The notes under the pieces: model-generated
The model's input: only the letters and a program-made list of their open reading frames with translations
Told to the model about the DNA's origin: nothing
Database searches by the model: none
Shown: in pieces, positions 1 through 9,764 of the stretch
Position numbering within the stretch: position 1 is the stretch's first letter
Layout of the letters: every line of letters starts with the position of its first letter
Assembly: GCA_900315075.1 (NCBI GenBank)
Contig: OMXV01000015.1
Location: 1-64,000 of the forward strand
Source: an uncultured Prevotellaceae bacterium
Lineage (GTDB): Bacteria; Bacteroidota; Bacteroidia; Bacteroidales; Bacteroidaceae
Reading direction: 5' to 3'
DNA: 64,000 nucleotides
Translations under genes and position numbers: made by a program

Positions 1-523
1 GTACAAAAGTACCTAAAATAAAGCAAACCGCAAAATTGGAACCCGTTGATTTAACGTAATTTAAGATTTTTGGGTACAAATTAGTGAAAAACTCGGAATA
101 CATGTCAATAACGCCGTCTCCATTTGTGTCTTGGGCGGGATCGTCATTGATGTCAACCACACCATCACCATTTACATCAACTTGAGCGACTTTAGGTTGA
201 TTGTTGTCATCAATACTAGTAGGATTATCTTTGTCTCCCGATGGCCAAAGTAAATAGGTGCCACCTCCAATTAATCCTGCTGCTAATGCGGCTGCAATCC
301 ATTTAGTTTTGCCATTCGTTCCTTCTGGGGGCGTTGGATCTGGATTTGGATTAGGAGAAGGCGTGAAACCTTGACCTGACGGCTGTTGAGTTGTCGAGCC
401 ATTCGTGGTAGGTGTAATTACACTACCACTACTTTCAACATCGTCTTTTTCTATCTCAAATCGTCGTTCAACTGGTTTTTCAAGACTAAAATGTCTCTTT
501 GATTTTCTTTTATCTTGTGGCAT
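1..523 (-). CDS. Membrane protein with EF-hand-like repeats (partial, C-terminus off left edge)
   Basis: An open frame starts at ATG 523-521 and stays open for 174 codons to the left edge, so its C-terminus is not in the window. Residues 1-72 are charged and then Pro/Ser/Thr-rich (PSPNPNPDPTPPEG). One hydrophobic segment covers about residues 75-93 (WIAAALAAGLIGGGTYLLW). After it come two calcium-loop-like repeats, DVNGDGVVD and DTNGDGVID, at about 116-140. A second hydrophobic stretch begins near residue 164. It starts 13 nt after the stop of the first TerD gene and is probably the next gene of the same operon. The EF-hand-like DxNGDGxxD pattern resembles dockerin and thrombospondin type-3 calcium loops. 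TerD proteins also bind calcium, so a shared calcium theme is possible but inferred. I do not recognise the family. Confidence 0.75.
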   Translation of the reverse strand, partial: MPQDKRKSKRHFSLEKPVERRFEIEKDDVESSGSVITPTTNGSTTQQPSGQGFTPSPNPNPDPTPPEGTNGKTKWIAAALAAGLIGGGTYLLWPSGDKDNPTSIDDNNQPKVAQVDVNGDGVVDINDDPAQDTNGDGVIDMYSEFFTNLYPKILNYVKSTGSNFAVCFILGTFV

Positions 524-535
524 ATCAACTATTTT

Positions 536-1150
536 TTAACTTGCATAAATGTCAATCAAAGTTTCAAGACCACCTGCGTGACCAATACCTATAGGTTCAA
601 AGTTCCAATCACCATCTTCATTAATGACTAGCTTTGCAACGGATACGGCAGTTTCGGAAGTAAAGGCTTCATTCAGTTCATATCTACAAAGTTCTTCATC
701 ATTTTCTGCATTTATTACAGAAATATATGCTTCCTTAACATCACCAAATGATACTCCTTCTTTATCTCCTTCATGAATTGTAGCAACAAATACTATTTCA
801 GTTATTTGAGGATCGACTTTATCCAAATCCACATCTATTAACTCGCCTTTACCTCCATCACGATCATCAATTGAGCCTAACACAGCACCATCGGCAGACA
901 TTGGTCGTACTTCTGCCATCCACCTTCGTTTGTTTCCGAAAACCGAACGGTCAAAAGGTTTTTCTCTATTCTCGGAATTATAGAATACGAAGCCAGCGTC
1001 ATCAAGGATAACACCCTCGTCGCCACACATGAAAGTTGACGCGTCAAGATCAGCGTCTGAATTCCAATTCAGACATACTTTTATTTTGCTTAACCCTTCT
1101 GATTTGGCAATTTTAAAGCGTTCGCCTTTTGAAATATTAAAACGTCCCAT
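536..1150 (-). CDS. TerD family protein (copy A)
   Basis: This is a 204-residue TerD-domain protein, a family linked to tellurite and stress resistance whose characterised members bind calcium. Family landmarks are visible: the N-terminal xxRFxIxKGERF strand, DADLDAS, DDAGFVFYN, an acidic loop, then IxEIVFVATIHEG, SFGDVKEAYISV, a Tyr-x-Leu motif, and a Gly-rich end (GIGHAGGLETLIDIY). I chose ATG 1150 because it aligns with the paralogue next door; a TTG three codons upstream (1159) would only add MII. It lies 12 nt after the stop of copy B, and the pair look like a tandem duplication that has diverged. The function is unknown; the context with tubulin-like and actin-fold ATPases suggests a structural or signalling assembly. 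Confidence 0.9.
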   Translation of the reverse strand: MGRFNISKGERFKIAKSEGLSKIKVCLNWNSDADLDASTFMCGDEGVILDDAGFVFYNSENREKPFDRSVFGNKRRWMAEVRPMSADGAVLGSIDDRDGGKGELIDVDLDKVDPQITEIVFVATIHEGDKEGVSFGDVKEAYISVINAENDEELCRYELNEAFTSETAVSVAKLVINEDGDWNFEPIGIGHAGGLETLIDIYAS

Positions 1151-1162
1151 GATTATCAATGT

Positions 1163-1816
1163 TTAAGCGTAAATATCAATTAGCGTTTGCATTCCACCAT
1201 CGTGACCTTCACCAACAGCTTCGAATTCCCATTCTCCATCTTCATTGCAAACTAATTTTGCTGCCTCAACTGCGGTTTCAGTGGAGAACCTTTCTTTCAG
1301 ATTATAACGGCATAGTTCTTCACCAGTTTCTTCATTGGAAATCGTAATTGATGGCTCACGAACAGCACCAAAAGTTACACCGTCTTTGTCACCATGATAA
1401 ATAGTAACACAGAATATGATTTCTTGAATCTTCGGTCCGACCTTAGAAAGATCGACATGCATCGTCTCACCGGCCTCTTCTCCTTCTTCTTCATCACCAT
1501 CACCAAGGTCATCGGCAGAGCCCAATACAGAGCCATCTGCGGAAATGGGAACTGTATTATTTTGCCAATTTTTTTTGTTTCCATGGACAGCCTTGTTAAA
1601 TGGCTCTATTTCACCAGTTTCTGGGTTCGCACGGTTTTTTGAATTGTAGAATACGAAATCGGCATCATCCATGATGATACCATCCTCACCTACGAGAAAT
1701 GCAGAAGCATCCAAGTCTGCCCCTGATTTCCAGTTAAGGTCGATTTGGACTTTTTCGAGACCTTCACTCTTGTTCAATGAAAAGCGTTCGCCTTTCTCAA
1801 TTTGAAATCTTGCCAT
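1163..1816 (-). CDS. TerD family protein (copy B)
   Basis: This 217-residue TerD-domain protein is a paralogue of the downstream copy. It starts MARFQIEKGERFSL and carries LDLDAS-type (ADLDASAFL) and DDADFVFYNSKN strands, then IQEIIFCVTIYHGDKDG, VTFGAVREPSITI, ELCRYNL and a Gly-rich C-terminus. It differs from copy A mainly by an acidic insertion rich in Asp and Glu at about residues 104-118, next to the loop where TerD proteins coordinate Ca2+. The gene follows the 638-residue protein by 16 nt on the same strand. TerD assignment is firm; a role in metal or stress response is family knowledge, not shown here. Confidence 0.92.
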   Translation of the reverse strand: MARFQIEKGERFSLNKSEGLEKVQIDLNWKSGADLDASAFLVGEDGIIMDDADFVFYNSKNRANPETGEIEPFNKAVHGNKKNWQNNTVPISADGSVLGSADDLGDGDEEEGEEAGETMHVDLSKVGPKIQEIIFCVTIYHGDKDGVTFGAVREPSITISNEETGEELCRYNLKERFSTETAVEAAKLVCNEDGEWEFEAVGEGHDGGMQTLIDIYA

Positions 1817-1832
1817 AATATTACTATTTAAG

Positions 1833-3749
1833 TTATTGTATAGAATTGTATGTATTTATTAGTTTTTCTAACTCTGTTGTGTCAGCTTCATACTTTTTAT
1901 ATAAACGAAGAAGCCTATCCAATTCACGCAGAATTGAAGATATTGTGGTCTTATTATGATTTCTTTTTGCAGAATCAATACCACTCTTATATAATGCAAT
2001 AGCTCTTTTCGACTTAATAAATTCTGAACACACCTGTGCCATTTCTGAATTGCCTTCTGCAGCAAACTCCTTTTTTGCTTCAGCAAATTTGCCTGCCAAA
2101 AGAAGCGACTCTGCTTTAGATGCTTTTTTGACAACCTCCTTTGTCTTTTTCGTGTTGTTGGCAGTGGCTTTTGGTGAAGTTGAAACAGGTATAAGTGTGC
2201 GAATCTCAGCGATTTCTCTTTCAAAAGCATCAATTCCTGCCTTATGCAATTTATTCTCAAGCAGATGAATACATGTAATAGCCCCACTGATATCGCCAGT
2301 CCTAATCTTCCCTTTGGCATTTGCCAAAGTAATCCTTACCTCTTTTTGGAATTTCTTAGGATCAACAGTTGGCTTTTGAGGTTCAGAAACATCTTGATTC
2401 TTAGTTGGTTTTGAAGGAGAGCCGTTGATGTGCTCTCTTTGCGAATGTCCTTTTGTTACAAAGTCATCTACTTTCAAATCTGCAATAATAGCATCTATTT
2501 CTGTATCCCAATTCGTTAGGTCCTTATCATGAAGCTCTTTCAATAAAGCTTTTGCCAAATTAAGACTACCAACAGTATCACCGTTTCTTTGCTTGCCCTT
2601 TATATCTGCGATCTTGGTTTTCACATAACGTTTTAGAGCAGGCGTTACAGAGGTTGATGGATTTACTGGAGGAGCATCGGAAGACACTTTGTTAAATGTA
2701 TAATTCTTTGCCTTTATATCTTTGAGTAATTGTGACAACACCTTGCTATGGAACGAATCATTAACGTTTATCAAAGAATTGAATTCACCATTAAAAATGT
2801 GCTTGAAATACCCGTTGTTAGCGGCTTTTCCTTTGAGAACAACAGTACAATCAAGTGGCGAAATGCTTAACTTTTCTAATGTATCTTTTAAGTCTATTAT
2901 TATCTTGCCATCATCATTATACCTAAAATTATTTAATTCTCTCATAGAGAGGAAACATTCGCGAGTATATCCATCACTGAATAATACATTCTCTTGAAGT
3001 TCTAATTCTCCACTTGAGAGGAAGTTCTCCGCAATTTGAGTTAATATTGGTAATTCATTCTCTTTTTTAAGGTAATAGTTCTCGTACCCTAAAGATTCCC
3101 ATAGTTTATCAACAGCAGTGTTAACACGAGGGTCTTTTCCTTTGTCCCTCATAACACAACTACCAAGATATTTGTGAGTTTTTGTTTCGTAGAGACTTAT
3201 AAAGAGGTCATTTCCATCACTTGTAACACAGACAGCATGATTAGTCGTGAAAGAAGAAGCTTCCACAACAATTTGATCATAATCTATTGTAGCAAGATTT
3301 CCATAACCACCTTTTTCGAAGCAGTCTTTTACAAACAGCCTCTCGTTTTCATCGACATCAGCGTTAAAGACAAAACAAAGGGGCATGGTAGCAATATTTT
3401 GTTCTAATCTTCCCTGTTGACCTATTAACGTGTTGTCGAAAAAGAAGGCAAGGTATTTTTCTATTGCATTTTTGAGAAGTGTATTATAATGATATTCATT
3501 TCCCTTGTATTTGTATGTTCCAACAGTTTTCATTATCTGAAAAACGTCAGTATAAGCATAGGGACTTTGATTCATTGCTTCGTCAATAGCAAACTGACCT
3601 ATCTGTATGTCATTGCCAAGACAATATATTGCTAGGGGTAGAGCATGTCCATCACCAACGAAAGGTGTGAACTTGCTCCCCCCATCACTCCTATTGCAGA
3701 GAAATGATATTTTCTTTTTAGATAATTCTATAAGAATACAGAAATTCAT
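1833..3749 (-). CDS. Degenerate Hsp70/actin-fold protein with C-terminal helical repeats (uncharacterised)
   Basis: A 638-residue protein with no family I can name. The first ~340 residues read like a decayed Hsp70-type nucleotide-binding domain. There is a beta-hairpin start (CILIELSKKKISFLC), a 'tPfvGDGHALPLA...iGqfAidea' stretch like the Hsp70 start, DGNDLFISLYE where a phosphate-2 loop would be, and VVLKGKAANNGYF where the adenosine motif would be. The catalytic Gly-Thr residues are absent. A Pro/Ser linker near 365 is followed by two copies of a ~50-residue helical module (one starting near KTKIADIKGKQRNGD, the other near RITLANAKGKIRTGD), then a Lys/Ala-rich helical tail. It lies 18 nt after the large ASKHA gene, so it may be its partner. 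The fold call is inference from motif order only. Confidence 0.6.
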   Translation of the reverse strand: MNFCILIELSKKKISFLCNRSDGGSKFTPFVGDGHALPLAIYCLGNDIQIGQFAIDEAMNQSPYAYTDVFQIMKTVGTYKYKGNEYHYNTLLKNAIEKYLAFFFDNTLIGQQGRLEQNIATMPLCFVFNADVDENERLFVKDCFEKGGYGNLATIDYDQIVVEASSFTTNHAVCVTSDGNDLFISLYETKTHKYLGSCVMRDKGKDPRVNTAVDKLWESLGYENYYLKKENELPILTQIAENFLSSGELELQENVLFSDGYTRECFLSMRELNNFRYNDDGKIIIDLKDTLEKLSISPLDCTVVLKGKAANNGYFKHIFNGEFNSLINVNDSFHSKVLSQLLKDIKAKNYTFNKVSSDAPPVNPSTSVTPALKRYVKTKIADIKGKQRNGDTVGSLNLAKALLKELHDKDLTNWDTEIDAIIADLKVDDFVTKGHSQREHINGSPSKPTKNQDVSEPQKPTVDPKKFQKEVRITLANAKGKIRTGDISGAITCIHLLENKLHKAGIDAFEREIAEIRTLIPVSTSPKATANNTKKTKEVVKKASKAESLLLAGKFAEAKKEFAAEGNSEMAQVCSEFIKSKRAIALYKSGIDSAKRNHNKTTISSILRELDRLLRLYKKYEADTTELEKLINTYNSIQ

Positions 3750-3767
3750 TTTCTTTAGCCTGAATTT

Positions 3768-6700
3768 TTAACGGAGTTTAGGTAACAATATCTCATCATA
3801 GAACTTCATACCTTCAAGAATAATGATTGGTGCAACGAAGTCGAATTTGTCATCTGGCCCTTTGTCTTGAACAGCCTTTCTGTATTCAGGAAGTGCTTGG
3901 ATATAACCATTGATGTTCATATTTCGGAAACCGTTGATAAAGTCAGCCTGGCTTATTTTCTGATCCAATTTATAGAGATTCTTTGCATAAGTGAAGAATA
4001 CATTAGCAAAATCCATGAATTTTTTGCATGTCATTTCTCCAGTGCCGTCAACAGGCCCCATAAAATAGTTTCCAATATGCTCCATGAATTCACATGTGAT
4101 GGAGTTGTCGTATTTCAAATCGACAATGGTTCCATCTATAGTTTTTAAGCTAAATCCTTCTTCGCCAAGGATTTCGATTGCTTTTTCTTCCTCTGGAACG
4201 ACAAGTCCACCTCCAGCAGCCTGAAGGGAAGACATTGCAAGCCCTTTTGACACTTCATATTTGTTGTTTGGTGAACTTTGAGCAGAGAGTCCGATTGCAG
4301 GAGGTCCATATAAAAGAGCCTTTGCTTGTTGCATTCCACCAAATCCATGAATAAACATCTCATTGCTGTAAGACTTGGCTCTTTCGAAAAGAGTACAACT
4401 GAACCATTCAAATATGCGAGAACCTTTACCAGCAAATACTATTTGTACCTGTGGGCGCCAGTCATTTCCAGGACCATCTTCAGATCGACGCACTTCTTGT
4501 ATCAGTTTGTTAGCAAGCTGACCAGCATAATACATAATGAGTCCTGTAACATAGAGATTAACGCTAAACAGCTCGGGGCTGTATGCACTGATACATTTGT
4601 AAAAGTCAACGAGTTGGTTTGCGTTTAGGTTATCTACAATTTGCTCATAGAAATACGGGGCGGTATCTTGTGAATAGGTGTTAGGCCCCATATTCAGTCC
4701 AAGAATTCGGATGTGATATTTCTCGCAAATAGCATCGAGAACTCGTTTAAATGAAGGTATTCCTTTTGTTGCTTCGGATACGCGTTGAGCTGCAAAACGT
4801 ATAGAGTTCTGTTTTATCATAGCTGTACGTAATTGCCCTCTTTTGTCTTTCATTTTGCAGAGTGCCGAAATGTCTGTTGTACTACCGCCTACATCAAAAC
4901 ATAAAACAAGGTGTCTTGCATCAACAAAAATGTCTCTATTGTTGGACATATAGTTGGCAACAGCGCATGCCTCGGTAAGGCAACTCTCTTGATTAACATC
5001 GATAAAGTTAAACTTTATAGGACCACCATCAGGCTTGAGGTCAACAGGCTTCACTTGAATTGATTCGTCTCCCCATCCGCCAGATGCAGGTGAATCATTC
5101 CAACCGCTAGAACCAGAAGTTGTTCCCCAACCATTATCAGAAGAATCAGAATTCGCTCCCCAACCATTATTAGAAGAGCCATTTCCCCACCCACCATCTG
5201 TGGATTCTACAGGATTGGAGTTCGGGGTAGTTTCCCATTCTCCATTTGTTGCCTCACTCCATGGGTCAGAAGAGTTGCCAGTATCACCCCATGTAGGATT
5301 GTCTGCCACCTTAACTTGTTTCGCACGCCATTCGGTCACAGAAAGGATTTTCTTGTTGCCATTGTTGTCTTTTACAGGACAAATAGCGTTGAGAGAGTTC
5401 CATATCTGGTCATATTCACGAACGAGACTATCACCCATAGCTGAAGGATAACTCCACTTTAGTTTAACAGGCACAACATCATCGGTAAATAGTTGTGCAT
5501 ATATCTGCAACAAAAGTGATGCAAGAAATGCATTTTTATGAGCTTTGTCGCTTTCCTGATCGCTCCATTTCATATTATGAATAAGAGTAGCTGTTGTGCC
5601 AGTTCCGTTTATGAACTCAACATTTATTTTGTCATTCATAATAGAAGTAACAGGAAGATTTTTGCAAAAGCATGGGAATCCGCCAGAAACTTCCTTTTTT
5701 CGAAGTGATTCCTGACGACTATTTTGTGGAAATCTCTTGAAATCCTGAAGAGATAAGATACTTTTAATGGAATTAGATGTGAGTTTCTGCCCTTGGAAGA
5801 AGAATAGACAATTCTCAATGGTAGGTGCACCTTCTTTTTTGTGCATATCACAAAGTAATGAAACACGAAGATCTGTAAAGGTAATACCTTGTGGGTCTTC
5901 ACGCTTAACAGTGTCATAATAAGCAACTGACGTATTGGTACTACCAAAGTCTATTCCAAGATGGGCATCACGAAGTTCACGTGATTCCTCCAGTCTATTC
6001 CATGGCATACGTTTTCCTCCCTCGCGTGCATATCTTATAAGTAGGTAGCCACTTTCCTTAGTCGTTGTTGTCAACTTAATTCCTTTGAAAGGATGAGAAC
6101 TTTCGTATATTTCATACTGATACTTGCTGTCAGCAACACGATGGTCAGCAACAATGTGCAACTTTGCTTGTGTTTTGGGGTTTTCAACAACATGTCCGTT
6201 ATCAGCAAGATATATAAAATTGTCATCTTCATCTTTAATGACATTGAAGAAAGGATCATGCTCGTCACCTACGAAAGGCACAGCACGGAAAGGACAGTCC
6301 TCTGAATGAATATTATGAGGGATCTCAGAATAGAAAAAATATCTATTCCATTGTTTAGAGATAAAGTTCGGCCAAAGCAATAAATCCTTTTTATGTATCA
6401 TTTCTGGTCGCACCTTGTATGTTACAGAGAGTGCTTTTGTCTTATTGTCATCTGTTATGATGGCCAAATTGACCGCAAGCGTATTGTTTTCTTCATTGTA
6501 TGAGGCTTTCAATTGAGATTTGATGCTTGTTCCTGTTCTGTCTTGCCCTAGAAGAACACCTATATTTTGCCCAAATACTTTAATGCCCAATTCACTAAGA
6601 GGTAGGGCAAAGAATGTGTACCCATCTTTTCCTATTTTTGACGCCTTGAGCACATATATGGATAAATCAGACAATTTATCCGGATTCCTTGAATAATCAG

Positions 6701-7712
6701 CACTGAGAGGAATTCGTGCAATTTCTGCACTTTTATCAAGTAGCAGTTTCTCTGGATTGAAACTAATAGCTTGTCCTGATTCATTTGTCTGTGATATTAT
6801 ACCATTTAATCCAAACAATTCATCTGTATAGTTGAATATTTTGTCAAATGGTTCCTTAAAAACATTAACAGGAAGAGCACTTGCTTTCTCTAAGTCATAT
6901 CCTTTTTTATGTATGTTATCTTTTATTTCAGATAACCATGTAGATAGATTCTGGGTTATGCAACTGTAGTCAACTAATGACTTCGATTGTCCAACAGGTG
7001 TATAATAATTTGCTAGAGCTGGTATTTTCTTAATGAGGTTATCTACATAAGCATAAAGTGACAACCATTGCTCTGCAGTGAGCTTTGATTTTTGTGGGTC
7101 TGTGAATTTTCCTGTTGAAACATCAACATAAGGTTTTCCTTGTGCTAATTGATAATTAGCAGAGGTAAACAAGAGAGTATCTGGTGATGTGCCAGCTACT
7201 ACTTTCCCATTTATTTTGATGACATTAATAAAAGGAACGACTTTCTCATTCTGTGAAACCTTTTGAGAGCACCAAACCTGTCTTCGTTCAAAAAGCATAT
7301 TGCCAAATGCTCCTTTAGGCTCATAGATATTTACGGTTTCCTTATAATCTTTCCCGTCGGTATATCCAAGATTGATAGTATGGACATCAATTACATTTGA
7401 ATCGAGAGCAATACATGCAATTGCTCCACGCCATTCGTCCACCAATCCTAAATAGTATTGGTTGAGTGCACCAGTACTGTCCTTGATGCTACTACTATAA
7501 GCCAATGCAGTGCCAAACATATTTGCTCTAGCGAATACAGTTGGAATACCAGATATCATTGCTGCTATATCTGCATCGCTCTGTATGTCAGGTGTTATAA
7601 TGTCTCTCGTAAATACATGCATCTGAGAGGTCATATCCACCCATTGGTTCGGTGCTCCTTGTGGTACCGACTTGGGCTGTACATTTATTACTAATGCTTT
7701 ACTATCTGCCAT
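3768..7712 (-). CDS. Giant ASKHA (actin/Hsp70-fold) ATPase with Trp/Gly-rich insertion
   Basis: This 1314-residue protein has a ~580-residue N-terminal region of unknown type, followed by a complete set of actin/Hsp70 superfamily nucleotide motifs. Phosphate-1 is HLGIDFGSTNTSVAYYD near residue 587, phosphate-2 is LCFDVGGSTTDIS near 937, and the adenosine motif is IVFAGKGSRIFEW near 1090. Between phosphate-1 and phosphate-2, at about residues 800-885, is a low-complexity insertion of WGx units rich in Gly, Asn, Ser and Asp (NGWGANSDSSDNGWG). No signal peptide is visible, so it is probably cytoplasmic. The arrangement recalls the large ASKHA protein SrfB, but I cannot claim homology. It sits between the tubulin-like gene (12 nt) and the degenerate Hsp70-like gene (18 nt), which suggests a multi-protein NTP-driven machine. 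Confidence 0.8.
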   Translation of the reverse strand: MADSKALVINVQPKSVPQGAPNQWVDMTSQMHVFTRDIITPDIQSDADIAAMISGIPTVFARANMFGTALAYSSSIKDSTGALNQYYLGLVDEWRGAIACIALDSNVIDVHTINLGYTDGKDYKETVNIYEPKGAFGNMLFERRQVWCSQKVSQNEKVVPFINVIKINGKVVAGTSPDTLLFTSANYQLAQGKPYVDVSTGKFTDPQKSKLTAEQWLSLYAYVDNLIKKIPALANYYTPVGQSKSLVDYSCITQNLSTWLSEIKDNIHKKGYDLEKASALPVNVFKEPFDKIFNYTDELFGLNGIISQTNESGQAISFNPEKLLLDKSAEIARIPLSADYSRNPDKLSDLSIYVLKASKIGKDGYTFFALPLSELGIKVFGQNIGVLLGQDRTGTSIKSQLKASYNEENNTLAVNLAIITDDNKTKALSVTYKVRPEMIHKKDLLLWPNFISKQWNRYFFYSEIPHNIHSEDCPFRAVPFVGDEHDPFFNVIKDEDDNFIYLADNGHVVENPKTQAKLHIVADHRVADSKYQYEIYESSHPFKGIKLTTTTKESGYLLIRYAREGGKRMPWNRLEESRELRDAHLGIDFGSTNTSVAYYDTVKREDPQGITFTDLRVSLLCDMHKKEGAPTIENCLFFFQGQKLTSNSIKSILSLQDFKRFPQNSRQESLRKKEVSGGFPCFCKNLPVTSIMNDKINVEFINGTGTTATLIHNMKWSDQESDKAHKNAFLASLLLQIYAQLFTDDVVPVKLKWSYPSAMGDSLVREYDQIWNSLNAICPVKDNNGNKKILSVTEWRAKQVKVADNPTWGDTGNSSDPWSEATNGEWETTPNSNPVESTDGGWGNGSSNNGWGANSDSSDNGWGTTSGSSGWNDSPASGGWGDESIQVKPVDLKPDGGPIKFNFIDVNQESCLTEACAVANYMSNNRDIFVDARHLVLCFDVGGSTTDISALCKMKDKRGQLRTAMIKQNSIRFAAQRVSEATKGIPSFKRVLDAICEKYHIRILGLNMGPNTYSQDTAPYFYEQIVDNLNANQLVDFYKCISAYSPELFSVNLYVTGLIMYYAGQLANKLIQEVRRSEDGPGNDWRPQVQIVFAGKGSRIFEWFSCTLFERAKSYSNEMFIHGFGGMQQAKALLYGPPAIGLSAQSSPNNKYEVSKGLAMSSLQAAGGGLVVPEEEKAIEILGEEGFSLKTIDGTIVDLKYDNSITCEFMEHIGNYFMGPVDGTGEMTCKKFMDFANVFFTYAKNLYKLDQKISQADFINGFRNMNINGYIQALPEYRKAVQDKGPDDKFDFVAPIIILEGMKFYDEILLPKLR

Positions 7713-7724
7713 AATATTTACGAA

Positions 7725-9362
7725 TTAGATATTAAACTTCTGAGCTATGGTTATACCATTATAAATATGTGCAAGGAACTTCTCCTTAACTGTATTAACC
7801 TTTTGCTTTGTCTTAGGGAGACATCTGGAGTCAGAAACTGTTTTACTAATGAAATTATCGTAACGATTTCCAAAAAAAGAATTATCCCACTTATGTTTTT
7901 CATCTATGAATATATTGCCTGGGTCAACGTTCTTCAAACTAGCACCATCAGGAAATGCTTCAGGACGGAACATAAAACCACCAGAACCAACAGAATTCCG
8001 TATCTGGTAAATCCAACCAGGTACAAAACGACCTGCTCTATTAATGTCATAGGCAAACCTTTTGAAGTATTCATCAAGTTCTTTTGCCTGTTGATCAGTG
8101 AGAGAATCGTAAGCGTCTATTTTTTGTTCCTTGAAACGCGACAGAAGTCCTTTGATACCTGCCATTCCATATGCGGCTTGATGTTTTGTTAGAATGATAT
8201 GGGAAAGTGAAAGCATGGCGCCAAGTTTATTCATAAAAACTTCTCCCTTAGTTCCCACAAAATCTTGACCTGTAAAATCGAAAGTGTTACCAGAAAAAGG
8301 TATAGCACGATACAAGTATTCAGCTTCTTTTGTGGTACCATCTAAAGCATTGTTATCAAGAGAAAAGAAGTCATATGCAGCACATGCACACATGAGTTCT
8401 ACGACGTGACAAGCATTTTTTTGCTCTGCGCCTCCAGTAATAGTTGTTGTACTGCCATCTGATACGTTTATACTCTGTAATGGCCAGCCAATATGGTAAA
8501 GCTTTTTATACACAGATTTTACAGTAGGGTCATCTTGATAGAACTGTAATGCGGCCTGGCTGTTCATAGCGAAATTATTGGCATCGGCAATAACACGTTC
8601 TTTTGATTTTTGATTATCATCGGGTGCCGTGAATGTAAAGTATTCTGTGAGAAGTGTAGAACCAAACTTAACCTTAGAAAGATCTAAGGTATTCTGGCTA
8701 CTTATTGAAACAGCTTCTTTCAGTGCTGTTGGAATAACAGGAATAGAGGATGCACCTGTGCCACCGAAAACAGAACCAAACACGAATACGCGCGCTTCGC
8801 TTCCTGCTTGAGCCAACAAATTCAAAAAATCAACAAGTCAAACCTCCTGTGTGGCAGCTTTTTCTTTGTCTTTAACATAGTTAACAGCAGCTTCTAGTAT
8901 TCCATGATACATCAACATACTGCCAAGGTGTGTTTGGGCCCGATAGCCATGGTCTAGATCGAAAGACTGAACACTGGTAACGTCTAAGAAGAGGTCTGAT
9001 AAATCTTGATTGTCTCTTTTTTGTTCATCAGTTGCATTTTGCATAGCAGAGAGAAGCTTGTATGTCTTTCGGCTTTGGTCTGAATAGTCCGTGTAAAACC
9101 TATGCAAATTCAGTTTGGCAGAGAAGAACGTGTCAATGTTAGGCTGCCCCCCATCAAGTTTTGAAGAATCATTGGACTTGATACGATTGTACAATTCAAT
9201 GAGTTGTTCAACTCGTCCTTTGTTGCCATTTGTTTGGTCGGTATCAAGAGTTAGTATTTCTATTTCCTCGTTGTCGAACATGCCAATGGCACAAAGATGG
9301 ACAAACGATTCTAAACATCGCATGCCCGTTCCTCCAACAGCTATTACAAATAGTTTGTCCAT
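7725..9362 (-). pseudogene. Tubulin-like GTPase interrupted by one in-frame TGA
   Basis: Two adjacent reading pieces are in the same frame and together make one tubulin-like protein of about 545 residues. The N-terminal piece starts at ATG 9362 with MDKLFVIAVGGTGMRC, a tubulin/FtsZ-type first nucleotide loop. The C-terminal piece carries VFGSVFGGTGASSIP, the glycine-rich GGTGAS loop typical of the bacterial 'tubulin-like' family. They are separated only by TGA at 8838-8840 (reading ...ATQEV-stop-LVDFLNLLAQ...). There is no frameshift, and no in-frame ATG follows closely; a TTG at 8825 is the nearest possible restart. Either the gene is broken in this genome, or the UGA (followed by C, a leaky context) is read through, or it is a sequence error. 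The rest of both halves shows no other damage. It lies 12 nt before the large ASKHA gene. Confidence 0.8.
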
Positions 9363-9376
9363 ATTTGTCGTGATAA

Positions 9377-9730
9377 TTAGAACCAATTGCTGATTTTTCC
9401 CGTCTTGCTTGCTTTCGCTGCGATAAAGCCTAAAATAATATACAAGACAAACGAAATTGCAGCTGAAATACACATAGCTGTCATATATGCATCCTGTTGG
9501 TTATGTGCTTTGATACCATTGTAAACTATAATATAAGATAAGGCAAATGTCAACACAGGACAAAGAATTGCCAAAATCCAAAACCAAATCTTACGCTTGG
9601 TTACATCTGAAAGATCAGGGCGAAATGCAATAGACTTCGCAATGATTGCTGCAATTAAAATTAGAACAATGCTTACACAAATACCCATAACGTAAGCTGA
9701 TGCGGTAGAAACTGCTGCTAATAAAATCAT
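9377..9730 (-). CDS. Small integral membrane protein, three to four TM segments
   Basis: A 117-residue hydrophobic protein with membrane spans at about residues 12-34, 49-70 and 83-107. A short basic loop (PDLSDVTKRKI) sits between the first two. I recognise no family. It is the second gene of the operon, 34 nt after the lipoprotein stop and 14 nt before the tubulin-like start. It may anchor the cytoplasmic tubulin/ASKHA proteins to the inner membrane; that role is inference from context. Confidence 0.75.
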   Translation of the reverse strand: MILLAAVSTASAYVMGICVSIVLILIAAIIAKSIAFRPDLSDVTKRKIWFWILAILCPVLTFALSYIIVYNGIKAHNQQDAYMTAMCISAAISFVLYIILGFIAAKASKTGKISNWF

Positions 9731-9764
9731 AATATTACATTTTTAGTTATTAAAATTTTTTCAT

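Noticed and set aside
1151-1159. Upstream TTG start of the first TerD gene (MII extension)
   Set aside because: The ATG at 1150 aligns with the start of the neighbouring TerD copy.
8838-8840. TGA as selenocysteine or a reassigned codon
   Set aside because: Many genes here end in TGA, RF2 is encoded at 36720, and no SECIS-like hairpin was recognised after the TGA.
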